Shown: piece by piece, positions 38,449 through 47,642 of the stretch
Numbering within the stretch: position 1 is the stretch's first letter
How the letters are laid out: the number at the start of each line of letters is the position of its first letter
Source of the DNA: Mycoplana dimorpha
Lineage (GTDB): Bacteria; Pseudomonadota; Alphaproteobacteria; Rhizobiales; Rhizobiaceae
Assembly: GCF_003046475.1 (NCBI RefSeq)
Contig: NZ_PZZZ01000001.1
Span: forward strand, 558,001-622,000
Direction: 5' to 3'
DNA: 64,000 nt
Program-made: the position numbers and the translations under genes
Notes under the pieces: model-generated
Database searches by the model: none
Seen by the model: the letters and a program-made list of their open reading frames with translations, nothing else
Told to the model about the DNA's origin: nothing

Positions 38449-39063
38449 CTAGCCCTTGTCGCCGATCTTGCTTTCCGTCCCCTTCATGAGCCGCGCGATG
38501 TTGGCGCGGTGCTTCCACCAGGTAATGAGGGTGAGGACTGCAAAAAGCAGCGCCACCTTCTCGTTGCCGGTGAGCCACAATACAACCGGAGTTGCAGCAG
38601 TTGCAACCAGCGCGGAAAGCGACGAGTAGCGGCTCAGGTAGGCGACAGCCAGCCATACCGCGGCGAACACCGCCAGCATGATCGGCGCAAGGCCGAGCAG
38701 GATGCCGAGATAGGTGGCGACGCCCTTGCCGCCCCTGAACCCGAGCCAGACCGGGAAGAGGTGGCCAATGAAGGCGGCAAAGCCGGCGGCAATGCCGGCA
38801 TCGAGGCCCCAACGGGCGGCGATTGCCGCAGCCGTGGTGCCCTTCAGCGCGTCGAGAACCAGGGTCGCTGCGGCAAGCTTCTTGTTGCCGGTGCGAAGCA
38901 CGTTCGTGGCGCCGATGTTGCCCGAACCGATCCGGCGCACGTCGCCCAGGCCCGCCATGCGGGTGAGGATCAGGCCGAAGGGGATCGAGCCCAGCAGATA
39001 ACCGAAGGCGAGGCTCAGTAGCGTCGGCAGCGGTTCAAGCTGCCAAGTCAGGATATCAGGCAC
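38449..39063 (-). CDS. plsY: acyl-phosphate glycerol-3-phosphate acyltransferase
   Basis: A 204-residue inner-membrane enzyme that transfers an acyl group from acyl-phosphate to glycerol-3-phosphate, the first step of phospholipid synthesis. Several hydrophobic segments are visible, with the PlsY motifs [14 protein letters not shown] and [19 protein letters not shown] chose a GTG start at 39063, preceded by GGGGGAAC, because it gives the family's normal length; the next upstream ATG (39162) would add a polar 33-residue extension. It precedes dprA and follows pyrC in the same direction. Confidence 0.92.
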   Translation of the reverse strand: MPDILTWQLEPLPTLLSLAFGYLLGSIPFGLILTRMAGLGDVRRIGSGNIGATNVLRTGNKKLAAATLVLDALKGTTAAAIAARWGLDAGIAAGFAAFIGHLFPVWLGFRGGKGVATYLGILLGLAPIMLAVFAAVWLAVAYLSRYSSLSALVATAATPVVLWLTGNEKVALLFAVLTLITWWKHRANIARLMKGTESKIGDKG

Positions 39064-39207
39064 TCTATCGTTCCCCCAAGATTGCCGTTCGGTCGTGGTC
39101 TCGCAGCCCTGTGCCGCCCTTCCTCCGCCTGCCAGGCGGCTCGGATGAGTGGCAGTTTTCACCGGCGCCGCCGTTCAGTCCCCCTGCACGGTGCGCAAGC
39201 CGAAGTT

Positions 39208-40500
39208 CTAGCGCGCCGAATGGACGCGTTTACCGTCAACATAGGTTTGAACGGCCCGTCCCGTAAAGCGGGCATCCTCGAAGGGCGTGTTCTTCGAGCG
39301 CGACACGAAGCCGTCCTTCACCGCGATCCAGGGCTCGTCGAGATCGATCAGTACGATATCGGCGGCTGCACCGGTCTTCAGCGTGCCGGCGTCCAGGCCG
39401 AAGATCCGCGCCGGCCGCGTCGACATGGCGTCGATCAGGCGCATCAGGCCGACATCGCCGCTGTGGTGCAGGCGAAGTGCTGCGGCGAGCATGGTCTCAA
39501 GCCCGATCGCACCGTCCGCCGCTTCCCCGAAGGGCAGGCGCTTGGTGTCGACATCCTGCGGGTCGTGGGAGGAGACGATGATGTCGATCGTCCCGTCGGC
39601 GAGCGCTTCCACCATCGCCTTACGGTCGTCCTCGCCGCGCAGGGGGGGCGAGAGCTTGAAGAACGTGCGGTACTCGCCGATGTCGTTCTCGTTCAGCGTC
39701 AGGTGGTTGATCGAGATGCCGCAGGTGACGTTGGCGCCGCGGTCGCGCGCAACGCGCATCGCCTCGGCCGATTCCGGCACGGAGATCTGGGCGGCATGAT
39801 AGGCGGCGCGCGTCAGTGCGGCGAGCCGCAGGTCGCGCTCGAGCGGAATGATCTCCGCCTCGCGCGGCGTGCCGGACAGGCCGAGCCAGCTCGCCAGCAG
39901 CCCCTCGTTCATGACGCCGCCGGCGCCGAGATGCTTGTCGCGGGTCTCGAGCGCGACGACGGCGCCGAATTCGCGTGCATAGGTCATCGCCCGGCGCAGC
40001 ACCTGGCTGTCGTGCATTGCATGGCGGCCGTTGGTAAAGGCGACGGCGCCGGCCTCGCGCAGCAGGCCGAACTCGGTCATTTCGGTTCCGGCCAGCCCCT
40101 TCGTCAGCGCCGCGGCCGGATAGACGTTGACGGCCGCCTTGTCGCGTGCGGTCTTGAGCACGTATTCGACGAGCGCGATGTCGTCGATCACCGGGTCGGT
40201 GTCCGGCATCATGATGAACGAGGTGACGCCGCCGACCGCGGCCGCGCGAGAGGCCGACTCGATCGTCTCGCGGTGTTCGGCGCCAGGTTCGCCGACGAAG
40301 ACTCGGGCGTCGACGAGGCCGGGTGCGGCGACGAGGCCGGAACCATCAACGATCTCCGCGCCCTCAGGCGCCCCCTGGTTCTGCGCCGCCTTGCCGGCCG
40401 CGGCGATCCGGCCGTTCTCGATGACGATGGTGCCGGTCTCGTCCAGGTTCTGCGACGGATCGATGATGCGGACGTTCTGGATGACGGTCGGGCGGGTCAT
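39208..40500 (-). CDS. pyrC: dihydroorotase-like protein with lost active site (PyrC'/PyrX type)
   Basis: A 430-residue amidohydrolase fold clearly related to type I dihydroorotase. The N-terminal IDPSQNLDE and C-terminal [20 protein letters not shown] segments are typical. The metal-binding HxH (normally GLIDMHVHLREPG) reads [13 protein letters not shown], so both His are replaced (Arg66 and Phe68) and the substrate Arg is Gly. The usual TDHAPH reads SSHDPQ. It is therefore probably inactive and serves as a structural partner of aspartate transcarbamoylase, as in Pseudomonas PyrC'. Its start overlaps the pyrB stop (ATGA). A catalytic dihydroorotase must be encoded elsewhere. Confidence 0.88.
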   Translation of the reverse strand: MTRPTVIQNVRIIDPSQNLDETGTIVIENGRIAAAGKAAQNQGAPEGAEIVDGSGLVAAPGLVDARVFVGEPGAEHRETIESASRAAAVGGVTSFIMMPDTDPVIDDIALVEYVLKTARDKAAVNVYPAAALTKGLAGTEMTEFGLLREAGAVAFTNGRHAMHDSQVLRRAMTYAREFGAVVALETRDKHLGAGGVMNEGLLASWLGLSGTPREAEIIPLERDLRLAALTRAAYHAAQISVPESAEAMRVARDRGANVTCGISINHLTLNENDIGEYRTFFKLSPPLRGEDDRKAMVEALADGTIDIIVSSHDPQDVDTKRLPFGEAADGAIGLETMLAAALRLHHSGDVGLMRLIDAMSTRPARIFGLDAGTLKTGAAADIVLIDLDEPWIAVKDGFVSRSKNTPFEDARFTGRAVQTYVDGKRVHSAR

Positions 40501-41438
40501 GCGCGCGGTCCCTGGTTCTGCGAGACGAGAAGGCTTTCCATCACCGCCATGCGGACGGCGACGCCCATTTCCACCTGCTGTTCGATCACGCTCTGGGGCC
40601 CGTCGGCGATCTCCGAGGCGATCTCGACGCCGCGGTTCATCGGGCCGGGATGCATGACGAGCGCATCCGCCTTGGCCGCCTTCAGTTTTTCCGCGTCGAG
40701 CCCGTAGTAGCGGAAGTATTCGCGCACCGAGGGGACGAAGGCGCCGGCCATGCGCTCGCGCTGCAGGCGCAGCATCATCACCACGTCGGCGTCCTTCAGC
40801 CCTTCCTCCATGGAATGGTAGACCTCGGCGCCCATCTGGGCGATGCCGTTCGGCAGCAGCGTCGCCGGCGCCACCACCCGCACCCGCGCGCCCATGGCGT
40901 TGAGGAGCAGGATGTTGGAGCGCGCGACGCGCGAATGCAGCACGTCGCCGCAGATGGCGACGATGATGCGCGACAGCCTGCCCTTGGCGCGGCGGATCGT
41001 CAGCGCGTCGAGCAATGCCTGGGTCGGGTGCTCATGCTGGCCGTCGCCGGCATTGACGACCGAGCAGCCGACCTTCTGGGCGAGGAGCGCGGCCGCACCG
41101 GCGGAGGAGTGACGCACCACCAGCACGTCCGGGTGCATGGCGTTCAGCGTCATCGCCGTGTCGATCAGCGTCTCGCCCTTCTTTACCGACGAGTTGCCGA
41201 CCGACATGTTCATCACGTCGGCGCCGAGCCGCTTGCCGGCCAGTTCGAACGAGGCTTGCGTACGGGTCGAGGCTTCGAAGAACAGGTTGATCTGGGTCAG
41301 GCCGCGTAGCGTCGAGGTCTTCTTCTCCCGCTGGCGGCTGATGTTGACGGCGGCATCGGCCTTGTCGAGCAGGTAGGTGATTTCCGGCTCGGTCAATCCC
41401 TTGATGCCGAGCAGGTGGCGATGCGGAAAGGAATCCAT
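40497..41438 (-). CDS. pyrB: aspartate carbamoyltransferase catalytic subunit
   Basis: A 313-residue enzyme that condenses carbamoyl phosphate with aspartate, the first committed step of pyrimidine synthesis. The carbamoyl-phosphate site [20 protein letters not shown], the HSSAGAA loop, [14 protein letters not shown] and [12 protein letters not shown] are all intact. I chose the ATG at 41438 ([11 protein letters not shown]), with GAGG upstream; the longer open frame reads into the acyl-CoA dehydrogenase gene on the other strand. No regulatory pyrI is present. The dihydroorotase-like gene overlaps its stop, which fits an ATCase assembly with an inactive DHOase partner. Confidence 0.95.
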   Translation of the reverse strand: MDSFPHRHLLGIKGLTEPEITYLLDKADAAVNISRQREKKTSTLRGLTQINLFFEASTRTQASFELAGKRLGADVMNMSVGNSSVKKGETLIDTAMTLNAMHPDVLVVRHSSAGAAALLAQKVGCSVVNAGDGQHEHPTQALLDALTIRRAKGRLSRIIVAICGDVLHSRVARSNILLLNAMGARVRVVAPATLLPNGIAQMGAEVYHSMEEGLKDADVVMMLRLQRERMAGAFVPSVREYFRYYGLDAEKLKAAKADALVMHPGPMNRGVEIASEIADGPQSVIEQQVEMGVAVRMAVMESLLVSQNQGPRA

Positions 41439-41609
41439 TGGGGTCGCCTCGACTGTCTTGATATTGCGCGGTCTATAGAGGCTCCCAGCCCCCGCGGCAA
41501 GGCGCAAGGCCGGGTGTTGCCGCCGATCCGCGCGCTTTTGCCGGCATTCTTGCGGCCGGCGCGCAGCGCCCAGTTTCGCCGTGCGAACAGTTAGGATAGA
41601 ACCGCGTTT

Positions 41610-43259
41610 ATGACTCAAATGACCCGCACAGAACAAACCCTTGCCGACCTCAACCAGCCGAAGCTCTGGACGGGCATCAATGCTTATCGGTCCGACCCGT
41701 TGCTGGTCGACGGGACGGCGGCGCTGCCGAAGTCGCTGCGTGACGAATTCGATGCGCTCGGCCGCCACGTGACGGCGCCGGAGGCGCAGGAACTGGCGCG
41801 GATGGCTAATGAATCGCCGCCCCACTTGCGGACCCACGGGCCGCGCGGCGAACGGCTTGACGTGGTTGATTTCCATCCGGCCTGGCACGCGCTGATGCGC
41901 CGGTCGATGGCGAGCGGCTTGCATTCTTCGATCTGGGAGAACCTGCCGGATGAGCGGGGCAGGGCGCACAAGGCGCGCGCCGTCCGCTTCTATCTCACCG
42001 CCCAGCTGGAATGCGGCCACCTCTGCCCGCTGACGATGACCAGTGCTTCGGTCGCGGCGATCTCAGCGTCGCCAGTCGTGCAACGCGAGTGGGGCGGCCG
42101 CATCCTGTCGCGCAAGTACGACAGCACCAACCGGCCCGCGATGCAGAAGAGCGCGCTCACGATCGGCATGGGCATGACGGAGAAGCAGGGCGGCACGGAC
42201 GTGCGCGCCAACACCTCGACCGCCGAGCGGGTGGGCGAGGGGATCTACCGCCTCAGCGGCCACAAGTGGTTCATGTCGGCGCCGATGAGCGACGCCTTCG
42301 TGATGCTGGCGCAGACGCGCGACGGCGTCGGCTGCTTCCTCGTTCCCAGGCTGCTTGAGGACGGCACCGCGAATGGCCTGCGCTTCCAGCGGCTGAAGGA
42401 CAAGATCGGCAACCGCTCCAACGCCTCCGCCGAGGTCGAGTTCACCGACACCTTCGGCTTCCTGCTCGGCTCGCCGGACTCAGGCATCCGGACCATCCTC
42501 GACATGGTGACGCTGACGCGCCTCGATTGCGCGCTGGCGTCGAGCGGCATCATGCGCGCCTCGCTCGCCGAAGCCGTCCACCATGCGCGCGGGCGAAAAG
42601 TGTTCGGCAAGAACCTGGTCGACCAGCCGATCATGACGCGCGTGCTCGCCGACATGGCGCTCGACGTCGCGGCGGCGACGGCCCTGTCCTTCCGCCTGGC
42701 GGAGGCATTCGACCGGGCGCCGGTCAGCGCCGATGACGCGGCCTATGCGCGGGTCATGACGCCGGTAACGAAATACTGGTGCTGCAAGATCGCGCCGGCG
42801 CTGATCTACGAGGCAATGGAATGCCTTGGCGGCAGCGGCTATGTCGAGGAACGGCCGATCGCCCGCCATTATCGGGAGGCCCCGGTCAATGCGATCTGGG
42901 AGGGCTCCGGCAACGTGATGGCGCTCGACGTGCTGCGCGTGCTATCCCGCGGCAAGGACCTGTTCGAATCCGTGTTTGCCGGCATCGCCCGTGACCTGGG
43001 CCAGTCGGGACGCAAGGCCGTCGAGGTGCTTCGGGCCGCGACGGCGCTCTGCGAGCGCGACGAAGGCGCCGCGCGCATGCTGGTGGAACAGCTGGCATTG
43101 TCGGCTGCGGCGGCCGAACTCAGCCGGATCGGAGCCGGCAGAATTGCCGACGCGTTCGTCGAGACGCGGCTGGCGGCCGGATGGCGGTCGACCTACGGCA
43201 TGCTCGATTCCCGCTTCGATTCGGCCTACATCGTCGACCTGCTCTATCCGGCAGCGTAA
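41610..43259 (+). CDS. acyl-CoA dehydrogenase, AidB-like
   Basis: A 549-residue flavoprotein of the acyl-CoA dehydrogenase superfamily, nearest in layout to AidB. FAD-binding and substrate segments include [20 protein letters not shown] and [14 protein letters not shown], then [11 protein letters not shown] and [17 protein letters not shown], the last being characteristic of AidB. Family members include isovaleryl-CoA dehydrogenase-like enzymes and E. coli AidB, a DNA-binding alkylation-response protein; which role applies here is not determined. It is divergent from pyrB. Its stop converges on the AEC transporter with a 16-base overlap. Confidence 0.88.
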   Translation: MTQMTRTEQTLADLNQPKLWTGINAYRSDPLLVDGTAALPKSLRDEFDALGRHVTAPEAQELARMANESPPHLRTHGPRGERLDVVDFHPAWHALMRRSMASGLHSSIWENLPDERGRAHKARAVRFYLTAQLECGHLCPLTMTSASVAAISASPVVQREWGGRILSRKYDSTNRPAMQKSALTIGMGMTEKQGGTDVRANTSTAERVGEGIYRLSGHKWFMSAPMSDAFVMLAQTRDGVGCFLVPRLLEDGTANGLRFQRLKDKIGNRSNASAEVEFTDTFGFLLGSPDSGIRTILDMVTLTRLDCALASSGIMRASLAEAVHHARGRKVFGKNLVDQPIMTRVLADMALDVAAATALSFRLAEAFDRAPVSADDAAYARVMTPVTKYWCCKIAPALIYEAMECLGGSGYVEERPIARHYREAPVNAIWEGSGNVMALDVLRVLSRGKDLFESVFAGIARDLGQSGRKAVEVLRAATALCERDEGAARMLVEQLALSAAAAELSRIGAGRIADAFVETRLAAGWRSTYGMLDSRFDSAYIVDLLYPAA

Positions 43260-44176
43260 CCCGCCAGCGTCAGCACCAGCGGGATCGTCAGGAACGAGAC
43301 CGCCGTCTGCAGCGTGGCGACGGCGGCATAGAGCGGCGCGTCCCCGCCCATCTGTTTGGCCAGCAGGTAGCCGTTCATCGCCGTCGGCACGCTGGCGCCG
43401 AGCGCGACGGTAAGAAGCGCTTCGCCTTGGATCCCGGCAAGCCAGGCGGCGCCAGTCATCATCAGCGGCATCAGCAGCAGCTTCAGCCCGACCGGCAGGA
43501 CGGCGATCGCCTGCGGCCTGAGCGCGTCGGCGATCCGAAGCCCGGCGCCGACCATGACGAGGCCGAGGCTCAGCGAGGTTTCGCCCAGAAGGTCGATCGA
43601 TTGCATCAGCGGCGGATAGACCCGGATGCCGAGCAGATTGAATACCGTTCCGAGCACGGCTGCGATGATCAGCGGATTGGTGACGATCTTCGTCAGGAAG
43701 GCGCGGACATCGCGCGCGCCGCCGCCGAACCAGACCAGGATGGCGATGTTGTAGAAATTGATGGGGATGATGATGAGCGTCATGATCAGCGCCAGCATCG
43801 CCAGGCTGTCCGGCCCATAGAGCTTGCCGGCGATGGCAAGTGCCATGAAGCCGTTCCAGCGGGTCGCTGTCTGGAAGACTGTCGTGAACGAAGAGGCCGA
43901 GACGCCCGCGCTGCGAAAGAGCGGCCAGCAGGCCAGTACCGCGCCCGACATCAGCGTCACCGAGCCGATCGAGGTTGCGGCGAGTGTCGCTGCGGCCATG
44001 CCGCCGAAATCCGCCTGCGCCAGCGTGGAAAACAGCAGGGCGGGGAACAGCACATAGAAGCCCAGTTGCTCCAGTCCCGCCCACAATCCGACATCGATCT
44101 TCCGCCAACGCTTCAGCAGCGTGCCGAGGATCACGAGCAGGAAAACGGGCAGGGTACTTTCAAAGATGGGGAGCAT
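43244..44176 (-). CDS. AEC-family transporter (auxin efflux carrier-like)
   Basis: A 310-residue membrane protein with about ten hydrophobic segments in two halves. It begins MLPIFESTLPVFLLVILGTL and has the polar breaks typical of AEC/malonate transporters (FQTATRWNGFMALAIAGKLYG with the NG pair). AEC proteins export or import weak organic acids such as malonate; the substrate here is unknown. It overlaps the convergent acyl-CoA dehydrogenase by 16 bases at the 3' ends and is not in an operon. Confidence 0.85.
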   Translation of the reverse strand: MLPIFESTLPVFLLVILGTLLKRWRKIDVGLWAGLEQLGFYVLFPALLFSTLAQADFGGMAAATLAATSIGSVTLMSGAVLACWPLFRSAGVSASSFTTVFQTATRWNGFMALAIAGKLYGPDSLAMLALIMTLIIIPINFYNIAILVWFGGGARDVRAFLTKIVTNPLIIAAVLGTVFNLLGIRVYPPLMQSIDLLGETSLSLGLVMVGAGLRIADALRPQAIAVLPVGLKLLLMPLMMTGAAWLAGIQGEALLTVALGASVPTAMNGYLLAKQMGGDAPLYAAVATLQTAVSFLTIPLVLTLAGYAAG

Positions 44177-44366
44177 TTCTCTGAACCGGCATAAAAGGCC
44201 GTCATTTCACGTGTCGTGCGGAACGGCAATCCCTGAGGGCTGGGGTTTGGAGTGCCGGGCCTGTCTGACTGTGGTCCCGTGGCGGCAAGATCGCCGCGGT
44301 GTGGAAATTAACCTTAACAAAGGCTTTGCATTGCGCCGGCGCGTCGGAGGACGGAAAGTGCGATGG

Positions 44367-44381
44367 TTAAGAGTTTGTTAA
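44367..44381 (+). promoter_or_regulatory. CtrA-type box
   Basis: TTAAGAGTTTGTTAAC is an exact TTAA-N7-TTAAC, the full CtrA recognition sequence of alphaproteobacteria. It lies 20 bases ahead of a small membrane-protein gene. A further TTAACCTTAAC cluster sits 60 bases upstream (44308-44318). Confidence 0.6.
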
Positions 44382-44400
44382 CTATCCTGGCGCCGGCACC

Positions 44401-44559
44401 ATGATGAAAGCGGTACCGACATTGGCCATGACGGCCTTCTTCGCCGCGCTGGCGCTGGACATCGCCACACCAGCCGTCGTGCTGCTTGGCCTGGCGGCCG
44501 TGCGCGAGATCGGGCTGGAGATGGGGAGCCTGCCGCTGGGCGAGAGGAGAACGGCATGA
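44401..44559 (+). CDS. 52-residue small membrane protein
   Basis: A short gene encoding MMKAVPTLAMTAFFAALALD, then IATPAVVLLGLAAVREIGLE and [12 protein letters not shown]. The first 38 residues are hydrophobic, enough for one or two membrane passes. The stop overlaps the next start (ATGA), so both are probably translated together. No strong ribosome site is visible at the first ATG; the second ATG three bases later is an alternative. Function is unknown. The CtrA-like box upstream suggests cell-cycle control. Confidence 0.55.
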   Translation: MMKAVPTLAMTAFFAALALDIATPAVVLLGLAAVREIGLEMGSLPLGERRTA

Positions 44560-44879
44560 AGTGGTTTCTGGCCCTTTGGGCGGCGCCGATCGCGCTTCTC
44601 GGCAGTTGGTATGGTCTGTCCTACTACGACATGAACTTCGGCATCTTCATGCTGACCCGCGATGCGCACGACCTGGTGTTTCGAATCTACGGCCATGTCC
44701 TCGGAATTCCGCCGGAGAGCATCCCGCCGCTGGTCGCGCGCGCCATCGTCGTCGACAGCCTGCTGGTCTTCGCCATCATTGCCTTCCGCCGCCGCAAGCG
44801 CATCATCGCCTGGTGGACGGCGCGCCGTCAGCCAGCCTCCGACCTGCCCAGCGCCGACAGCCTGTCCAGTGCGCCCTGA
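44556..44879 (+). CDS. small membrane protein (DUF6105-like)
   Basis: A 107-residue protein with two hydrophobic segments, one near the N-terminus ([20 protein letters not shown]) and one near residue 62 ([20 protein letters not shown]), separated by a region containing [15 protein letters not shown] believe it matches the rhizobial DUF6105 family, but this is from memory. GAGAGGAGA precedes the ATG at 44556. It is coupled to the 52-residue gene, and its last 52 bases overlap the convergent ruvX. Function is unknown. Confidence 0.7.
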   Translation: MKWFLALWAAPIALLGSWYGLSYYDMNFGIFMLTRDAHDLVFRIYGHVLGIPPESIPPLVARAIVVDSLLVFAIIAFRRRKRIIAWWTARRQPASDLPSADSLSSAP

Positions 44880-45310
44880 AGGATGAAGGAGGCGGCAGCG
44901 GAATCGATCCGCTCCGCCCGTTTCTTGCGCGACACGTCCATCTCGATCAGCGTCCGCTCGGCCGCGACCGTCGACAGCCGCTCGTCCCAGAAGACGAAGG
45001 GAATGTCGGTCTTCTCGCCCATCGAGCGCACGAAGGCGCGCGTCGCCTGTACGCGCGGGCCGGCGCTGCCGTCCATGTTCATCGGCAGGCCGATGACGAA
45101 GCCGGCGATCTTCTCCTTGTCGGCGAAGACGAGCAGCGCCTCGGCGTCGAGACCGAACTTGACGCGCTTCAGCACCGGGCGCGGCGTCGCCAGCCTGCGG
45201 CCGAGGTCGGAAACGGAGAGCCCGATGGTCTTGGTGCCGAGATCGAGGCCGGCGATCGGCTGCCCCGGCTTCAGGGCGGCGGCGAGTTCCTCGATGGACA
45301 TTGTCGCCAT
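44828..45310 (-). CDS. ruvX: Holliday-junction resolvase-like protein RuvX (YqgF)
   Basis: A 160-residue RNase H-like fold nuclease. It shows [17 protein letters not shown] (first Asp), [30 protein letters not shown] and the final acidic motif [11 protein letters not shown]. YqgF/RuvX is widely conserved and acts in pre-16S rRNA processing and possibly junction resolution. The start at 45310 has a second in-frame Met three codons later. It follows the PhnA-domain gene by 11 bases in the same direction. Its 3' end overlaps the convergent membrane-protein gene. Confidence 0.93.
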   Translation of the reverse strand: MATMSIEELAAALKPGQPIAGLDLGTKTIGLSVSDLGRRLATPRPVLKRVKFGLDAEALLVFADKEKIAGFVIGLPMNMDGSAGPRVQATRAFVRSMGEKTDIPFVFWDERLSTVAAERTLIEMDVSRKKRAERIDSAAASFILQGALDRLSALGRSEAG

Positions 45311-45321
45311 GCGATCGGTTC

Positions 45322-45627
45322 CTACCGCTTGCGGACGAATTCGGTGCGAAGCACGAGGCCCTTGATCGCCTCATGGCGGCAATCGATTTCTTCCGGGTTG
45401 TCGGTGAGGCGGATCGACTTGATCACCGTGCCCTGCTTGAGCGTCGTGCCGGCGCCCTTCACCTTCAGGTCCTTGATGAGCGTGACCGAATCACCGTCCG
45501 CCAGAACCGTGCCGGTCGCATCGCGGGCCACCGGCTGGCTGGCAGCGGCAGCGGCTGCCATTTCGGAAGCCGGGCGCCATTCGCCGGTTGCTTCATCATA
45601 GACGTAGTCGTCGTTCTCAGTGGTCAT
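45322..45627 (-). CDS. PhnA-domain protein
   Basis: A 101-residue protein whose C-terminal 60 residues match the PhnA domain ([34 protein letters not shown] and [12 protein letters not shown]). The N-terminal zinc ribbon found in longer PhnA proteins is absent, replaced by a short acidic segment ([20 protein letters not shown]). Despite the 'alkylphosphonate utilisation' label, PhnA proteins are not firmly tied to phosphonate use. I chose the ATG at 45627; the upstream in-frame extension lacks a ribosome site. It precedes ruvX and is probably co-transcribed with it. Confidence 0.85.
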   Translation of the reverse strand: MTTENDDYVYDEATGEWRPASEMAAAAAASQPVARDATGTVLADGDSVTLIKDLKVKGAGTTLKQGTVIKSIRLTDNPEEIDCRHEAIKGLVLRTEFVRKR

Positions 45628-45822
45628 GCTCGTCTCCATCAGAAGCCCGCACATTCATCGTATGGCCGCTTCTCGGACTGGTCCCGGGAAAGCGCTGGGG
45701 CTTATCGCCATGGCCACGGTCCCACGCCGCCGGAACAGAACTGTGTTGCCCACGACCGCGCCGCTGTTTGGCGTGGCAACGCTCTATGGCATAAGATGGA
45801 GGAAGTCCAACGGGAGAGTACC

Positions 45823-46527
45823 ATGAAGATCACCTGGCTCGGCCATTCGGCCTTTCGTATCGAAACGGCGAAGGCAAAGGTCCTGATCGACCCCTTCTTT
45901 ACCGGCAACCCCGCCTTCGATGAGGCGACCCGCCAGGATGCGGCGGCCGGTCTGACCCACATTCTCCTGACACACGGCCACGGCGACCATGTCGGCGACA
46001 CGATCGCGCTCGCCGGCGAAACGGGTGCGACGGTGCTGGCCAATGCCGACCTTGCCGCCTGGCTCGGCTCGAAGGGGGTGAAGAAGCTCGAGATGGGCAA
46101 CACCGGCGGAACCATTCATTTCGACGGCTTCTCGACCACCTTCGTCAACGCCCTGCATTCCTCCGCGCAGATCACCGAGGACGGCGTCTCCCATTCGCTC
46201 GGCAATGCCAATGGGCTGGTGCTGCATTTCGAGGACGAGCCGACGCTCTATCACATGGGCGACACCGACATTTTCTCCGACATGGCGCTGATCCAGGAAC
46301 TGCACCAACCGGAAATCGGCCTCGTGCCCATCGGTGACCGCTTCACCATGGGCGGCGCCGTCGCCGCGCTCGCCTGTCAGCGCTTCTTCACGTTCGGCAC
46401 GGTGCTGCCCTGCCACTACGGCTCGTTCCCGATCATCGACCAAACGGCGGATACGTTTGTCGCCGCCATGGATGGCGCAAAGGGCAAGGTCGCGGTTCCG
46501 AAGGTGGGCGGCTCGGTTACGGTCTGA
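45823..46527 (+). CDS. metal-dependent hydrolase (UPF0173, metallo-beta-lactamase fold)
   Basis: A 234-residue protein of the UPF0173/YtkL family. The metallo-beta-lactamase motif is HGHGDHVGD (residues about 52-60), preceded by [12 protein letters not shown]. Further ligand regions are [20 protein letters not shown] and [12 protein letters not shown]. Function is unknown; members bind two metals and hydrolyse uncharacterised substrates. I chose the ATG at 45823 ([11 protein letters not shown]), with GGGAGAG upstream. It is divergent from the PhnA gene and is followed by a palindromic repeat region. Confidence 0.9.
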   Translation: MKITWLGHSAFRIETAKAKVLIDPFFTGNPAFDEATRQDAAAGLTHILLTHGHGDHVGDTIALAGETGATVLANADLAAWLGSKGVKKLEMGNTGGTIHFDGFSTTFVNALHSSAQITEDGVSHSLGNANGLVLHFEDEPTLYHMGDTDIFSDMALIQELHQPEIGLVPIGDRFTMGGAVAALACQRFFTFGTVLPCHYGSFPIIDQTADTFVAAMDGAKGKVAVPKVGGSVTV

Positions 46528-46855
46528 TCGCTAGCTATGCGACCGCTTTCCCATGCCGTGCGGCCCCGGCCATGCGGGCCTCCCCGCTGGGGAGAAGAGG
46601 GTGCACGTCGATCCCGCTTCGTTCGTCGCCCCGTTGTGACAACAGCGCGGAGAGCATGCGGGGGATGGTGATGGTGCACCTTGCGTCTTCTCCCCAGCGG
46701 GGAGAAGTGCCGGAGCGAAGCGAGGCGATGAGGGGGACTACCGCAAACCGGGCGCCCTGGCGAAGTGCGGCCGCGCCGGCTTGCACACTTCCCCCGTTGC
46801 ACAGCCGGTGCTTGGTCATTATAGCGGATAGGAAATTTCCGACCGGAGAATGCCG
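46528..46855. repeat. rhizobial-type palindromic intergenic repeat
   Basis: A 328-base region between the hydrolase and gatC with no gene. A perfect 18-base inverted repeat, CTCCCCGCTGGGGAGAAG (46580-46597) and CTTCTCCCCAGCGGGGAG (46687-46704), encloses about 90 bases. Each arm is itself a small hairpin. GTGCAC sequences next to both arms extend the symmetry, and the right end reads GAAGTGCCGGAGCGAAGCGA followed by GGCGATGAGGGG. This wording matches the repeated palindromic elements (RIME-like) scattered through rhizobial genomes. It may also affect the 3' end of the hydrolase mRNA. Confidence 0.75.
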
Positions 46856-47143
46856 ATGTCTGTCGATCTCGCCACCGTCAAGCGGGTGGCCCATCTCGCC
46901 CGTATCGCCGTCAGCGAAGACGAAGCCCAGCGCATGATGGGCGAGCTGAACGGTATCCTCGGTTTCGTCGAGCAGCTCGGCGAAGTGAACGTCGAGGGCG
47001 TCGAGCCGATGACGTCGGTGACGCCGATGGCGATGAAGGAGCGCGACGACGTCGTGACCGACGGCAACAAGGCCGAAGACATTGTCGCCAACGCACCGGT
47101 CTGCGACCGTAACTTCTTCCTTGTGCCGAAGGTCGTGGAGTAA
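46856..47143 (+). CDS. gatC: Asp/Glu-tRNA amidotransferase subunit C
   Basis: A 95-residue GatC, which holds GatA and GatB together in the enzyme that converts Glu-tRNA(Gln) or Asp-tRNA(Asn) to the amide form. It begins [20 protein letters not shown] and continues [31 protein letters not shown] and [10 protein letters not shown], all typical. I chose the ATG at 46856 because GGAG (46845-46848) is seven bases upstream; the ATG at 46850 is too close. A GNAT gene follows after four bases and then gatA, one operon. Confidence 0.95.
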   Translation: MSVDLATVKRVAHLARIAVSEDEAQRMMGELNGILGFVEQLGEVNVEGVEPMTSVTPMAMKERDDVVTDGNKAEDIVANAPVCDRNFFLVPKVVE

Positions 47144-47147
47144 GCCC

Positions 47148-47624
47148 TTGAGCTTTTCGATCGCCGTCGAGAGTCCGTTGCAGGACGAGGTACGCGAACT
47201 GGTCGCGGAGCTGAACGACGTTCTGCATTCGCTGTCGCCGCCGGAGGCCTGCTATCACCTGACGGTCGAGCAGATGGCCGAGGCGGGCGTCACCGTCTGG
47301 ATCGCCCGCGAGAACGGCAGAGCGATCGGTTGCGGCGCGCTGAAGCGCCACAACGCCGAGATCGGCGAAGTCAAGCGCATGTATACCCGACCCGAGTGGC
47401 AGGGCAGGGGCGTCGGACGCCAGATCCTGTCGAGGATCATCGGGGCGGCCGAAGAGGACGGCCTTGCCGAACTCGTGCTCGAGACCGGCGACCAGCATCC
47501 CGCCGCCTGGGCGATCTACGAGAAGGCCGGTTTCACCCGTTGCGGGCCGGTGCTCGACTATCCGGACAGCCCCTATTCGATATTCTACCAGAAGCAGCTT
47601 GGACGCACCTCCGACGCTGCGTGA
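47148..47624 (+). CDS. GNAT-family N-acetyltransferase (between gatC and gatA)
   Basis: A 158-residue GNAT acetyltransferase. The acetyl-CoA loop is RPEWQGRGVGRQILSRII, preceded by GEVKRMYT and followed by LETGDQHPAAWAIYEKAGF. The start is a TTG at 47148, seven bases after a GGAG site and four bases after the gatC stop; no ATG fits. Substrate unknown. Its place inside the gatC-gatA operon recurs in rhizobia as far as I recall, but no functional link to tRNA amidation is established. Confidence 0.87.
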   Translation: MSFSIAVESPLQDEVRELVAELNDVLHSLSPPEACYHLTVEQMAEAGVTVWIARENGRAIGCGALKRHNAEIGEVKRMYTRPEWQGRGVGRQILSRIIGAAEEDGLAELVLETGDQHPAAWAIYEKAGFTRCGPVLDYPDSPYSIFYQKQLGRTSDAA

Positions 47625-47642
47625 CCGCGAAAAGATAGAATC

